DNA of 42,365 nt from a virus (IMGVR_UViG_3300037294_000660:1-42365), one strand, 5' to 3'. Positions 1 to 9,570 are shown, numbered from the stretch's first letter. Translations and numbers: made by a program. The notes: generated from the letters alone by a model not told the origin.

Positions 1-1221
1 ATGAGAATTATTACCCCACAAAATAACATTTTTGACACACAAGTTGACACAACAAAAATCTTTGTGCCAATGAAACATCACTTCACACTTCACAATTATT
101 CTGATAAAAAAGGAAAATCACATATTTACCTTCACGTAACCCAAAAAGGGGTTCGAGAAAGAATCGCACTTGAACTTTACGCAGAATGTAACTTTTGGGA
201 TGATAAAAAAGAAAGAATCAAAGATTCATCAAACGAATCTCAAGATTTAAACCTGATCCTAGATAACATTGAAAGCAAAATCACATCTATAAAAACATAT
301 TACAGACTGGCCGAAAAACTATTGACTATAGAAACCTTCATGGAAGAATTCAAAAATGGAGTTCCAAGAATAGACTTCTTAACTTTCTTTTCTTATGAAT
401 TGGATAAAGAATTAGGAAATAAGCACGCTAATACTATAAAAAAGCAAAAAAGTGTACTAAAAGCACTTCGAGGATTCAAATCAAAAATACTTTTTGGAGA
501 AATAGATAGAGGGTTGATTGACAAGTTTGAAACCTATAGAAAGAGACAGGGAATGAAAAAAACAACAATTAATTCAAACCTTGCAATCATAAAGAAGTTC
601 TTAAAAAAAGCGCAGGATGCAGGGATAAAAATGCCAATTACAATCAGTCAAATAAAAATAGGATCAACAAATGGAAATAGAGATAGCTTGACTGATATTG
701 AACTGAACAAAATGCGAGGTTATTTTGAAAGCAGCTACCTTCGAGACAATTACAAAGTGCCCTTGGCTTTATTCCTATTTTCCTGTTTTACAGGACTTAG
801 AATCTCCGATGCTCAAGAAATAGATGATAATACCATTGATAATGGTAATCTAAGTTTTGAAGCGATAAAAACAGGGAAATTCCAAAAAATAAGACTCAAC
901 AATTCTGCTAAAAATATAATTGCTCTATGCCCTGAAATCTTTAGTGAAAAACACTCTGATCAACATATTAATAGAAAACTAAAAGACATCTGTGAACTTT
1001 TGGGAATTAAGAAGAAAGTTACTTTTCACTATGCAAGACATACTTTTGCAACTAACTTTTTACGCCAAGGAGGGAAGGTAGAAGTTTTGCAAAAATTACT
1101 CAACCATGGAGACATCAAAGAGACAATGATCTATGTACATATTTTGCAAGAGCAGCAGGATTCTGAAATCATGCTGCTTGATAACATCCCTATTATAAAA
1201 GACTCTCCGTTTGAGCTGTAA
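1..1221 (+). CDS. int: Tyrosine recombinase / phage integrase
   Basis: Site-specific recombinase expected to integrate and excise the prophage. The C-terminal half carries the tyrosine recombinase signature: Arg267 in TGLRISDA, the HxxR pair His343/Arg346 in HYARHTFATNF, His369 in LLNHGD and the nucleophile Tyr378 in MIYVHI. A Lys near 290-295 may be the beta-hairpin lysine. Residues about 25-120 resemble the arm-type DNA-binding domain, and about 125-220 the SAM-like core-binding domain, of Bacteroidetes integrases. The length (406 aa) is normal for the family. The window begins at this ATG; Met24 is a possible alternative start. Its 3' end overlaps the convergent tail gene by 29 bp. The host attachment site is presumably just outside the window. 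The repressor lies at the far end, so the two genes would be adjacent in the circular phage. Confidence 0.93.
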   Translation: MRIITPQNNIFDTQVDTTKIFVPMKHHFTLHNYSDKKGKSHIYLHVTQKGVRERIALELYAECNFWDDKKERIKDSSNESQDLNLILDNIESKITSIKTYYRLAEKLLTIETFMEEFKNGVPRIDFLTFFSYELDKELGNKHANTIKKQKSVLKALRGFKSKILFGEIDRGLIDKFETYRKRQGMKKTTINSNLAIIKKFLKKAQDAGIKMPITISQIKIGSTNGNRDSLTDIELNKMRGYFESSYLRDNYKVPLALFLFSCFTGLRISDAQEIDDNTIDNGNLSFEAIKTGKFQKIRLNNSAKNIIALCPEIFSEKHSDQHINRKLKDICELLGIKKKVTFHYARHTFATNFLRQGGKVEVLQKLLNHGDIKETMIYVHILQEQQDSEIMLLDNIPIIKDSPFEL

Positions 1222-3085
1222 TATTGTACCATAAATGATCCAAACGTTCTTTTTCGATAGTAGATATTACATGGTAATTTCCATACGCATAAATCAAAGT
1301 CTGGATACTTATTTCTCTAAATTTCTCCACTGATATTAAAAAATTCCACTTCCATTCTTCAGAGTTTATCCTAAAATTCAGCCAGTATTTAAAATCATTC
1401 TCGGCTACAGCGGGTATCAAAACATTATCGTTATGAAAAGCTACTGGACTTCCCCCCTCTGGCACCGGATTCATGAAAACTAATCTAAGTTTAGAGGATT
1501 GGTCATCAAGTGTATAGGCAGTACTAATGCTATTTCTATTAATCACTGGAAGCGGCAATGCATCTATTTTTATCTCATTAATCTCATCTGAAGCGGCAAT
1601 TCCATTGATAGTAATTCCTGACTTATTTATAATTGCAGTGTCATATTTATAGACATCATTTGACTGACCGTCTGTAAATGATAATTCAAACTCTCGGTCT
1701 TGGTGAAAGATCCGTTCGGGCTCTTCAATATCGTATAGAGAAAAATCTACTGCATTCGCTCTATCTAATTTTGATTTAATTAAATTCATTGAAATTACTT
1801 TATCACTATTTGTAAAATCATAGTTTTTCCAGTTTTTTAAAGCAGTGATCACCTCTGTCACGCTCATGTCTGGAACAACTCTATTTAAATCAACTTCTTT
1901 TAGATTTAAAACAGAAAGAATGGGAGAACCATCTGGATTTCTCAATCTAACTGGAATAATCTTCAATGAAATAGCCTCTGGATAATCAGGAGTTTGAGAC
2001 GGAGTTGCATCTCGCCTTGGTTCTATTTTTCTAATTCTAATTTTATCCCCACTTTCTAAAGAAACCGCTAAGTCTAATTCAACGGTATAATTTAATTGGT
2101 ACTTCGTATTTGAGTTTTTATTATTTCCAGATATTCCACTTTGATAAATTATAGTGTTGTTTTTATAAATCACAATGCTAATATCAGTTGCATTTTTAGC
2201 AGTTCCAAAAGCATCAGTGTATCGGTATCTTAAATTAAAAATACTTCCAAAAACAATATAATCCCCTTTTTTATTAACTGTAATTTCTTTTTCAAACAGT
2301 ACATGCTCAAATCTGGATTTAGTGTAGGCAATTGAATTCCAATCTTTATTTTTAAAAGCGAATGGAGTTTCTAATTTTTCTGATCTTTCGTAATAATCAC
2401 CATCACGCCATATTAATGCACGATTAAAATCAACGTCATTTAAGATATCACCCGTTAAAGTATAACCGGCATATTCAATTGCTTTTTTCACGACATATAT
2501 GAGGTAAGGCAATGGCTGGATGATATTATTAATTTTATCGAGATTTGTTTCAGGAACTAATTCGTTTTCCACGAAAGAGCCATTGCGATACTGGTTGATT
2601 ATTTTTCCAAATTCATTCCACTCTTTGCTGGCAGGATCGTACTTATCAGTGTGCATCATTGGATAATTATAATTAGTCTCTGGATACCCTATTTTTATTA
2701 TCTCAGATGCATCTTCAATTATATTTTCGACAGTTTTTATTTCTAAAAGCAACTGAGATAGTTTTTTGTTAAAACTTGGAAAATCAGCCAATCCCGCATT
2801 GATGACAGCACTAATCGTTTTTCCTTTGATACTTTGAAACTCTAAAAAAGCATCGATAAGAAACCCATCTCTATCTAAAATCCCATTGTATATGCTTGCT
2901 TTATTCGTAGCATTGTAATGAGCTTCAAAACCACTATTTTTAGAAAAATCTGAATCTAAATACAAATCAAAAGGGAAAGAGAACTCTGTCGAAAACTGAT
3001 CTTTAAACCAGGAGTTTTGTTCAGAGAAAGTAACATTCAAGTACGTTAGATCTAATTTAAAATTAGCGTGGATAAATACTAGCAT
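1193..3085 (-). CDS. Putative tail tip / baseplate protein
   Basis: 630-aa protein encoded last in late block A, after the tape measure and a BACON-like protein. No catalytic motif was recognised. The N-terminus (FKLDLTYLNVTFSEQNSWF, then a segment rich in F, S and D) is beta-rich, with no signal peptide or membrane segment. The middle (about residues 230-380) is also beta-rich and suggests a carbohydrate-binding or structural fold. The ATG overlaps the end of the upstream gene, which suggests translational coupling. The 3' end overlaps the convergent integrase by 29 bp. Position after the tape measure is typical for distal tail, tail-tip or receptor-binding proteins of siphoviruses. The role is inferred from position only. 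Confidence 0.6.
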   Translation of the reverse strand: MLVFIHANFKLDLTYLNVTFSEQNSWFKDQFSTEFSFPFDLYLDSDFSKNSGFEAHYNATNKASIYNGILDRDGFLIDAFLEFQSIKGKTISAVINAGLADFPSFNKKLSQLLLEIKTVENIIEDASEIIKIGYPETNYNYPMMHTDKYDPASKEWNEFGKIINQYRNGSFVENELVPETNLDKINNIIQPLPYLIYVVKKAIEYAGYTLTGDILNDVDFNRALIWRDGDYYERSEKLETPFAFKNKDWNSIAYTKSRFEHVLFEKEITVNKKGDYIVFGSIFNLRYRYTDAFGTAKNATDISIVIYKNNTIIYQSGISGNNKNSNTKYQLNYTVELDLAVSLESGDKIRIRKIEPRRDATPSQTPDYPEAISLKIIPVRLRNPDGSPILSVLNLKEVDLNRVVPDMSVTEVITALKNWKNYDFTNSDKVISMNLIKSKLDRANAVDFSLYDIEEPERIFHQDREFELSFTDGQSNDVYKYDTAIINKSGITINGIAASDEINEIKIDALPLPVINRNSISTAYTLDDQSSKLRLVFMNPVPEGGSPVAFHNDNVLIPAVAENDFKYWLNFRINSEEWKWNFLISVEKFREISIQTLIYAYGNYHVISTIEKERLDHLWYNITAQTESLL

Positions 3086-4829
3086 TGGCGTTTTCTAAGA
3101 GGTTAAATTCAATGTCAAACCCTTCGTCACTGGAAGAAGTGTCTTGATTTGTAAGCTTTGCAGTCGTAGCGTCTACTTTTAAATAAGGACCTAAGGGATC
3201 ATCAATAGCGCACCATACATTTGTACTGCAAATTAAAGCATTAAGTACTTTATGATCTGCTTTCCCTAAATTACCCGTATTCACTATTAAGGATTGAGTA
3301 ATTTCGGCTTTTACTTTCTCATTGTAAGGGTGTAATTCTTTAAACTTAGGCGTGGTAGTTTGTTTTATATTAGAAAGAACCCTTCGCCTTCCAGACATCT
3401 CATAAGGCTCAATCACTCCATTTTTATTTTCGAATAAAAAGTAAGTGTTTTCCAAGCCATTCATAAACACAAGGAACCGCTGACTTCTTGTTTCTAACCC
3501 ATTAACAACGATTAAGTCGATGCTGTCTCCAGGCTTCATATTATTGATGAATCGATAATAGGAATAGATTACTTCATTCGGTTTTGGTACAATTTCGAAA
3601 TCCTCAATAACCACGTTGTTTTTCTTCACGATTATTCTAGGTGTTCCAAAATAAACAAACGAAGTTCCAATGTGCGATTGCGGTGTAATTCGAATAATAT
3701 CTTGCTGTGCCACGGTCAACAATGCCAATTGTCCAGTTGTCATGAATGGCTTGTGTCCTTTATTCATTTTAAACATAGGAATAGATCCAGAAACAAGACC
3801 AGGAAGAATAGCTCCAAATGATTTTTCCTGAAAAGAAATAGCAATCTCTGCAGGACGCATTTGGTTTTTGTAATAATTAGAATCAAAATTAGGCACAAAA
3901 TCACTTAATTTTTCTATCTCTTCCAATAGTCCATGAACAATATTCCCCACGTGAAAATCTCCTTTTCTTTGGAAAAACGGAAAATTATAGGTGCGATTGT
4001 ATATAATTGCTTCGTTTGTATTGATTTTAAAAACCATGATTTCGATATCAATTTTAACATAAGTACCAGGACTCAAAGAAGCAAATTTCAAATATTCCAA
4101 TTCTTCAGTAAAGTAAAGATTCCCTGGTAAAAATGGACATGCAACAAAACTAGATATAATAAGAACTACGGATACAGTGAACACATCAGATTCTATAGTA
4201 ACATTAAATGTTGTGGTAAATTCTCCAACATCCAATGTGTCATAATCGATTATAGTGGCTGTAATAGTAGTGTTTCCAGTTCCATTTTTTTGTGACAAAT
4301 GAAGCCAAGCGGGTAACACTGTGGCAATATTCCACGCTGCCTCAGTAGTAATTACAGTATTTTTTGAAGAGGTATCGGGGATGTTTATAATTCGTGCAAA
4401 AACTAAAGATAATGGAGTCACGCTATTAGCCGCAGGAGGGACAACAACTGTTTCATTAGTAATTGAAGTGGTTACTGGCGCAAAATTAGAAACTACCTCA
4501 AAGACTGCATTTTCAAAAGTAGCCATAATAGTAACAGTTCCAGTTCCACTATTTACATCATCATTAGTACTAGTAACTGTGAATAATCCTTCTGAATTAT
4601 AATCAGCGTTAAAAGCATTTTTATAATTAGTGGAGATAAAACCAAAATAACGATCAGGATGAAATGCATCGTCTGGCGCAAAAAGAGGAATAGAAACTTC
4701 GTTTGAATTCAGTCGCTCTTCGACAAACAGCTCATTTAAGTTCAGTCCGGTGGCTGTTTCTCTAATATTGATAAAATCATTGATATCAGGAACGGCATTA
4801 AATGTTAATGTGATACTAGAATAAGCCAT
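3063..4829 (-). CDS. Tail protein with a BACON-like domain
   Basis: 588-aa protein directly downstream of the tape measure (3-bp gap). Residues about 137-226 look like a BACON domain (Bacteroidetes-associated carbohydrate-binding, often N-terminal): PLSLVFARI, then AAWNIATVLPAWLHLS with paired tryptophans, then NGTGNTTITATI. BACON or Ig-like domains are used by gut Bacteroidetes enzymes and by some crAss-like phage tail proteins. The C-terminal two thirds is beta-rich with no motif I recognise. No signal peptide is present. Position and domain suggest a distal tail or adhesion protein. Alternatives are a generic Ig-like decoration domain or a tail-hub protein. Confidence 0.6.
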   Translation of the reverse strand: MAYSSITLTFNAVPDINDFINIRETATGLNLNELFVEERLNSNEVSIPLFAPDDAFHPDRYFGFISTNYKNAFNADYNSEGLFTVTSTNDDVNSGTGTVTIMATFENAVFEVVSNFAPVTTSITNETVVVPPAANSVTPLSLVFARIINIPDTSSKNTVITTEAAWNIATVLPAWLHLSQKNGTGNTTITATIIDYDTLDVGEFTTTFNVTIESDVFTVSVVLIISSFVACPFLPGNLYFTEELEYLKFASLSPGTYVKIDIEIMVFKINTNEAIIYNRTYNFPFFQRKGDFHVGNIVHGLLEEIEKLSDFVPNFDSNYYKNQMRPAEIAISFQEKSFGAILPGLVSGSIPMFKMNKGHKPFMTTGQLALLTVAQQDIIRITPQSHIGTSFVYFGTPRIIVKKNNVVIEDFEIVPKPNEVIYSYYRFINNMKPGDSIDLIVVNGLETRSQRFLVFMNGLENTYFLFENKNGVIEPYEMSGRRRVLSNIKQTTTPKFKELHPYNEKVKAEITQSLIVNTGNLGKADHKVLNALICSTNVWCAIDDPLGPYLKVDATTAKLTNQDTSSSDEGFDIEFNLLENANASIYPR

Positions 4830-4832
4830 AGT

Positions 4833-7800
4833 TTACAGTTTAGATTTTGATTCTAATTTTGTTACTTCTTTTATTTTGTCTCGCATTTTCTTAGCGGTTT
4901 TAATGTCATTTTCTAAGAAAGCAGGAATACCGTTTTCTTCTATTTTTTCTAATATTGCAGAGTTTCTATTTAAAGAATTAACCACTTGCTGATTAATTTC
5001 AGAACTACCAGAACCACTTTGAGCACTAGCAGATACTGTACTTTTTTCTTGTGGCGTTTGAGGGTTTTTCCCTTGGCGTTTTGCTTCGAGATAGCCAATG
5101 ATGTTAGGCACAACGGGGTCGTTAGAAAATAGCACCTTTTTTGGTACGACATATTCATCATAATGAACGGGACCAGGAGAGGATCGCTCGTCTCCAGAAC
5201 CGGTATATCCTCCATCATAGAAACCACTTTTATTAGGTAGAGGCTGTGCGATAGCCAATCCAAGTTGCACTAATCCCAAAGCACCTACGACAGCGGCCAT
5301 TGGTATTCCAACGACAAATCCACCTTGAGCTAAAGCCTTAGAAACTCCAATTGCGGTGTTGATTAAAATACTAGCAATTGCCATTATCTTCTCCCGCTTG
5401 GCTTGTTTGTACTCTAATTCAGCTTTCTTTTTAGCTAATTCAGAGTCTAATTTTGCTTTTCTGGCAATATAAACTTCCTGTGTGATATATCCTTTTTCTA
5501 ATTGAGAAGCTAGTTCAAGCTGCTTTTTCCTATTTGAAGATTCAAATTTTTGTAAGCTTCTTTTGTCTCCCATTTCTAAAAATTGAAAATAGATTCCAAA
5601 AGCATTTTTAACCGCACCAACCGCCATTTCAACAGCCGCAATTTTCTCAGAGAAAGTGTCAAAACTATCAAATGTTTTTTGCCATTGCTCTGGCGTAAAT
5701 CCTAGAATATCTATTCCGGAGAAAGACTTTATATCCTTTGAAGCATCAGGAGAAGCAGAATCTTTAGATCCATTTAGTGCAGCTATTTTTGCGGCTAAAT
5801 CATCATAAAACTTTAAAATAGCTTCCCGTTGTTCTGGAGGTAAAGTCGTGTTCTCTAACATTCCCTGCATTACTGCAGACAAATCCGTTAGATGCTTTAT
5901 TTGAAGTTGAATTTCCTCTTTCTGGAACTGCTCTTTTATTTTTTTCTTAGCTTCCTCAAGGCCGTGAACTTTTTTTATTTCATCTACTGATAGATAATCA
6001 GCTAATAGTGATTTAGCACTAGCCAAGTCTGTAATACTCGCTAATTCATTGTCGTGCTTCGTGTGTAAGTTTTGTAAATCACGGGCAATGGCTTCTTGCT
6101 TTTTATCAAAATCGACTTTTAAAAATTTTTCTTGTAGTTCTCCTAGTTTTAAATCACGCGTTTGATTTGTAGCAACTAACGTATCATTGTAAGCAGCCTG
6201 AATCGAAAGCCTTTCTTGTAATTGTTTTTTAAAGGAAACTAAGTCACCAGGTGATGTTTTAGAAGACGAAATACCTATTTTTAGTTTAGCTATAGCATCG
6301 CTTTCTTTTTGAATATTAGTTTTTAAATCCTCAATTTTACGATTATAGCTTGTGTTTAGTACTGCTTTTTCTCGCTCATAATCATCTTTGATTAATCCTA
6401 GTTTTAAATCCTCAGCTTCTCTACGGCTATCAAGTAATTCTTTTTGTAAATCATCTTCTAATTTTAACAGAGCGCCACTGTGTTTTTTAGCATCAGCAAG
6501 ATCCTTTACTCTTTTTTTATCGGCATCTTCGTCAACTAATGGACCACCATCTAAATTTGATGATGATTTAGGGTTTTTTATATCATAAATTCTTTGGTTT
6601 CCAGATTTAATCAAAGCCTCTTGAAAACCTATTTCCTTTTGAATTTGTTCAATTTTTCTTTGCGCTGCTTTTTCATCAAATGATTCCCCAAAACTTAAAG
6701 CCTCTTTTTTGGCTTTTTCAAGCTCTTTTTTTGCATCATCGATTGCCCATAATCTTCCATCTAGTTCTTTTCTAGCTGTTTTTTGAATTTCTTTAACAAC
6801 ATCTTCTTCTTTTCCCCCTTGATTAATGCCCGTATTAACTCTTTTATCAAAACTTTTGCGGCCTTCTTTTTGTCCATCTGTCCTTGATTTATTTTGCAGT
6901 TCATCCCAAGAATTGTTTAGCCTTAATAATCCCGTCAATGCATCTGATGCTCCATCAATAAAAAACTTAAAGAAATTAGAAACTACACCTCCACCAGAAC
7001 CAATTGATAAAATCAAACTATCGTATTTTGACTTTAAAAGTTCTGTTTTACTATTTACAGTGTCCATCTTAATGGCTGCCTGTTCCTCAGCAGTCCCTAC
7101 CTCTTCCATTTTAAGAATCAATTCCTGCAATCTATCGGTATGACCAATCACATTGATTGCTGCAGTAGCATTTTCTAAACCAAAAATTTTGATTATTGAG
7201 GCGTTGTCTTTTAGTAGCGGTTTTAATGTTTCTAATTTTTCCTGTATGGGAATTGTTTTGTCTTTTAAGAACTCTAAAGAGATACCCAAACGCTCAAACT
7301 CTTTTACGGCTTCCTTTGGCAAGGCGTCTGGCGCTGATATTTTTAATAATATATTTCTCAAAGCAGTTCCAGATTCCACTCCTTTTAATCCATTCTCAGC
7401 TAACAATTCAACTAATCCGACACTTTCCTTAATGTTGACATTAGAGCTTCTTGCTACTGCACCAAATTTTAATAAACCTTCTGTGATTTGGGGAATTTCG
7501 GCAGCTCCATACTTTGCGCCATTAGCTAAAGCATCAACAAAAACAGCCGCCTGACTTGCATCCACTCCATATTGATTCATAGCATCAGTCAAGGCGGTGG
7601 CTGCAGCAGGCATTTCCATACCTGAAGCTTTAGCTAAAAGTAAAACAGACTCTGTCACCTGGTTTAAGGCCTGAACATTTTCAAGCAGCTCCGGCTTTGC
7701 AGAAGCGATTAGCTTATACGCCTCTACAACAGCACTAGCCCCGCCAATTGTTGCCTTTCCTAACTCAATGGACTGTTTTCTTAAATACTCAAGGTCTTTT

Positions 7801-8201
7801 CCCGCAGCTCCGGTAATAGAGCTTAAGTCAGCAATTCCCTGCTCAAAATCGTTAATCGTTTTAAAGGCATTTTTCACCGACGAAACGAATCCTGATAGTA
7901 CAGCCCCGATAGAAAATGCAGCTAATAAACCAGTTCCAACAGGACCTATAATATTCTTCATTTTTTGAAGCATAGATGTAGATCCTGAAATTTCAGTTTT
8001 AAAAGTAGCTTGACGAGTAGTTAATTCTGATAAACTTTTGGTAAGTCTTTTTACTTCATCATCATAGTTAGCCGCTCCTTTATTTAAATTGCGTAGTTCA
8101 TTTCTAGTCCTACTAATCTCGCCTGTAATACCACGCATGGAGTTGACAACCTCTCTATCGTTTATGTAAATGTTGAGCCGTCTATTTATGTTTTCTGCCA
8201 T
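4833..8201 (-). CDS. Tail tape measure protein
   Basis: 1122-aa protein that sets tail length and is packed in the tail lumen. The N-terminal part resembles the TP901/PhageMin tape-measure core: a coiled-coil start (residues about 20-70), a hydrophobic segment near 83-110 (GPVGTGLLAAFSIGAVLSGF), then a helical stretch with a TFKTINDFEQGIADLSSITG-like region. The middle (about 440-840) is long, charged coiled coil (many KE/EK and Q-rich heptads). A second hydrophobic region lies near 937-985 (Gly/Ala-rich). Tape measures span about 0.15 nm per residue, so the tail would be roughly 170 nm. This is the longest structural gene. The ATG overlaps the previous stop by 1 bp. No peptidase or lysozyme domain was recognised. 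Confidence 0.92.
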   Translation of the reverse strand: MAENINRRLNIYINDREVVNSMRGITGEISRTRNELRNLNKGAANYDDEVKRLTKSLSELTTRQATFKTEISGSTSMLQKMKNIIGPVGTGLLAAFSIGAVLSGFVSSVKNAFKTINDFEQGIADLSSITGAAGKDLEYLRKQSIELGKATIGGASAVVEAYKLIASAKPELLENVQALNQVTESVLLLAKASGMEMPAAATALTDAMNQYGVDASQAAVFVDALANGAKYGAAEIPQITEGLLKFGAVARSSNVNIKESVGLVELLAENGLKGVESGTALRNILLKISAPDALPKEAVKEFERLGISLEFLKDKTIPIQEKLETLKPLLKDNASIIKIFGLENATAAINVIGHTDRLQELILKMEEVGTAEEQAAIKMDTVNSKTELLKSKYDSLILSIGSGGGVVSNFFKFFIDGASDALTGLLRLNNSWDELQNKSRTDGQKEGRKSFDKRVNTGINQGGKEEDVVKEIQKTARKELDGRLWAIDDAKKELEKAKKEALSFGESFDEKAAQRKIEQIQKEIGFQEALIKSGNQRIYDIKNPKSSSNLDGGPLVDEDADKKRVKDLADAKKHSGALLKLEDDLQKELLDSRREAEDLKLGLIKDDYEREKAVLNTSYNRKIEDLKTNIQKESDAIAKLKIGISSSKTSPGDLVSFKKQLQERLSIQAAYNDTLVATNQTRDLKLGELQEKFLKVDFDKKQEAIARDLQNLHTKHDNELASITDLASAKSLLADYLSVDEIKKVHGLEEAKKKIKEQFQKEEIQLQIKHLTDLSAVMQGMLENTTLPPEQREAILKFYDDLAAKIAALNGSKDSASPDASKDIKSFSGIDILGFTPEQWQKTFDSFDTFSEKIAAVEMAVGAVKNAFGIYFQFLEMGDKRSLQKFESSNRKKQLELASQLEKGYITQEVYIARKAKLDSELAKKKAELEYKQAKREKIMAIASILINTAIGVSKALAQGGFVVGIPMAAVVGALGLVQLGLAIAQPLPNKSGFYDGGYTGSGDERSSPGPVHYDEYVVPKKVLFSNDPVVPNIIGYLEAKRQGKNPQTPQEKSTVSASAQSGSGSSEINQQVVNSLNRNSAILEKIEENGIPAFLENDIKTAKKMRDKIKEVTKLESKSKL

Positions 8202-8677
8202 TAGAATTCTATTTGTGAAGTAATGTTAGTAATTCTGTTTTTTCCAAGGGAAGTCGCTAGTACTTCTAAGGCATTTGTTTGCTGTAGTGCTCTGGCAATG
8301 TGATTTGTTGCAGAATACCGTTCCTTTTTATTAAAAGCGCTCACTGTTCCTCCAGATCTGCTGTGAGCTTCAACCTGAGTGACTTTTTCATTTAAATGCC
8401 TTTGAAAAGATTTGACATTAGCTGCATTTCTTGTGGTGGCTTTTTGAGTTCCTGTTTTTGTAGAGCCAAAATGCTGGGTAAAGGAATATTTGGGAGAATT
8501 AATTACTAACCTGTCTAATCGGGCTTGTTTGTATCGTGCCAGTACGGTCGATTTCTCAAGAGTTCCTGATCGTCTATTGAAAGTGGCTTTTATTTTAGAA
8601 ATCAAGGAAGCCTTGAGCGCGATTCTAGCAATCGTTCCCGCTTTTCTTTCTTCTTGTTCAATATCAATTGTGGCCAT
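8201..8677 (-). CDS. Small basic structural protein, first gene of late block A
   Basis: 158-aa protein, rich in Arg, Lys, Ser and Thr, with no recognised domain. A TTG start upstream would add six residues, but the ATG at 8677 is favoured: it follows a purine-rich AAAAGGT and lies 15 nt after the -7 box of late promoter A, the same geometry as block B. It is immediately upstream of, and overlaps by 1 bp, the tape-measure gene. By position it could be a tail-completion, tail-assembly or minor head protein. Function unknown. Confidence 0.6.
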   Translation of the reverse strand: MATIDIEQEERKAGTIARIALKASLISKIKATFNRRSGTLEKSTVLARYKQARLDRLVINSPKYSFTQHFGSTKTGTQKATTRNAANVKSFQRHLNEKVTQVEAHSRSGGTVSAFNKKERYSATNHIARALQQTNALEVLATSLGKNRITNITSQIEF

Positions 8678-8692
8678 ACCTTTTATTTTTAT

Positions 8693-8728
8693 CAAATTTC
8701 AAGGAATTCAAGCAGTGATAAAAGGACA
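8693..8728 (-). promoter_or_regulatory. Late promoter A (TGTCC type)
   Basis: Minus-strand element: TGTCCTTTT (8728-8720), 19 nt, then GAAATTTG (8700-8693), a 7/8 match to the Bacteroidetes -7 box TAnnTTTG. It is followed by ATAAAAATAAA and the ATG at 8677. The geometry matches the four other copies in the window. No TTG -33 box is present; TGTCC occupies that position. Confidence 0.75.
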
Positions 8729-8731
8729 TAA

Positions 8732-8761
8732 AAAAACCATTAGCCGCGGCTAATGGTTTTT
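8732..8761 (-). terminator. Rho-independent terminator, moron unit / late block A boundary
   Basis: Perfect 30-bp palindrome. The stem half is AAAAACCATTAGCCG and it ends in T/A tracts on both strands. It follows the XRE gene (stop at 8782) and precedes late promoter A, so it separates the moron from the tail operon. Its CCATT..AATGG arms resemble the terminator at 9543-9570. Confidence 0.85.
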
Positions 8762-8781
8762 CATAAAAGTAAACTTATAGG

Positions 8782-9093
8782 TTAATTTTTAGGCAGTTTA
8801 TCAGGACGACGGCCCAAGGTTTCCATTGCTTTTTCCATTGCAATATTCAAATCAGTTTTACTTTCTTTATCTTCAAAAAAGAAATTTACATTTATGGCTT
8901 TGGCAATTATCAAGAAATTTTTTAAATCAGGCGTGAATTTAGCAGAAAAAAAGCGAGATACATTAGATCGTATTAAACCCGTTTCGTCAGCTATTTGCTG
9001 CTGTGTAATTCCTTTTTGTTGACGGATTTCGTCAAGTAAAAAAACGAGCAACTTCCATTGTTGCTCGTTTGTGTTTTGGTTTTCGTTACTCAT
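8782..9093 (-). CDS. XRE-family helix-turn-helix regulator
   Basis: 103-aa DNA-binding protein. Residues about 15-70 form a Cro/CI-type HTH: EIRQQKGITQQQIADETGL, then IRSNVSRFFSAKFTPDLKNF, and then a hydrophobic helix. No C-terminal peptidase domain is present. It is the second gene of a two-gene unit with the 88-aa gene (3-bp gap), bounded by a palindromic operator/promoter upstream and a strong terminator downstream. It probably autoregulates through GTATCATATTTGATAC (9460-9475). The pair could be an antitoxin-like or exclusion moron, but no toxin signature is visible in the partner. Confidence 0.8.
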   Translation of the reverse strand: MSNENQNTNEQQWKLLVFLLDEIRQQKGITQQQIADETGLIRSNVSRFFSAKFTPDLKNFLIIAKAINVNFFFEDKESKTDLNIAMEKAMETLGRRPDKLPKN

Positions 9094-9096
9094 TAT

Positions 9097-9363
9097 CTAT
9101 TTATTTTCAACTTCAACAATCCATTCATTAACTTGATCTTCAATTTGTCTTGAAATAATAGAAAACAAAGCTACATCTTTGGCAGAACCTTCTAATTCAG
9201 TCGCATCATCATAATCAGGCATATTTGAAGTTGTTGCTGAAAAAGTTTTGTATTCTCCTAAAAAGTATAATTCTACTGTAATTTTTTTATGACCATGGCC
9301 AGCAGTTAAAGATTGAGTGTAATTTATTTCTAACTCTGAGTTTAAAAAATTGATAGTTGTCAT
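9097..9363 (-). CDS. Hypothetical protein, moron unit with XRE regulator
   Basis: 88-aa acidic protein with no recognised domain. It has alternating hydrophobic residues in the middle (HKKITVELYFLGEYKTFSA) and a helical C-terminus (DVALFSIISRQIEDQVNEW). No signal peptide or membrane segment is visible. It is the first gene of a two-gene unit with an XRE regulator and has its own promoter. The ATG at 9363 was chosen because the leader from the TATCTTTG box ends there. Function unknown; a toxin or accessory lysogeny role is possible but unsupported. Confidence 0.7.
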   Translation of the reverse strand: MTTINFLNSELEINYTQSLTAGHGHKKITVELYFLGEYKTFSATTSNMPDYDDATELEGSAKDVALFSIISRQIEDQVNEWIVEVENK

Positions 9364-9434
9364 AATAATTTTTGCCGTATTTCGCAGTTGCCGCCTGCTT
9401 CTAATTTCTTTCAGCTTATTTGCTTTCCGATATT

Positions 9435-9475
9435 CAAAGATACAACTATATTCTATTTAGTATCATATTTGATAC
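9435..9475 (-). promoter_or_regulatory. Promoter with palindromic operator for the 88-aa/XRE unit
   Basis: TATCTTTG (9442-9435) is a perfect TAnnTTTG -7 box. About 17 nt upstream lies the perfect 6-4-6 palindrome GTATCA-TATT-TGATAC (9460-9475), which covers the -33 position. This is the expected layout for autorepression by the XRE protein. Confidence 0.7.
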
Positions 9476-9542
9476 ATTTATTTTTAATTTTACTGTAAAC
9501 TTTAACATTTTAAGCGGTTTTATTGACTTTATAAGACATAAA

Positions 9543-9570
9543 AAAACCATTCACGACGGTGAATGGTTTT
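9543..9570 (-). terminator. Rho-independent terminator after the 81-aa gene
   Basis: A 12-bp perfect stem, AAAACCATTCAC, pairs with GTGAATGGTTTT around a GACG loop, ending in T/A runs. It lies 27 bp past the stop of the 81-aa gene. Confidence 0.85.

Noticed and set aside
4833-8201. Contractile-tail (myovirus) assignment
   Set aside because: No sheath, baseplate wedge or spike genes were recognised. Siphovirus is favoured, though tail type cannot be proven from sequence reading.
8782-9363. Type II toxin-antitoxin pair
   Set aside because: The XRE protein fits an antitoxin, but the 88-aa partner shows no toxin motif (no RelE, HigB, HipA or PIN signature). Left as an unassigned moron.
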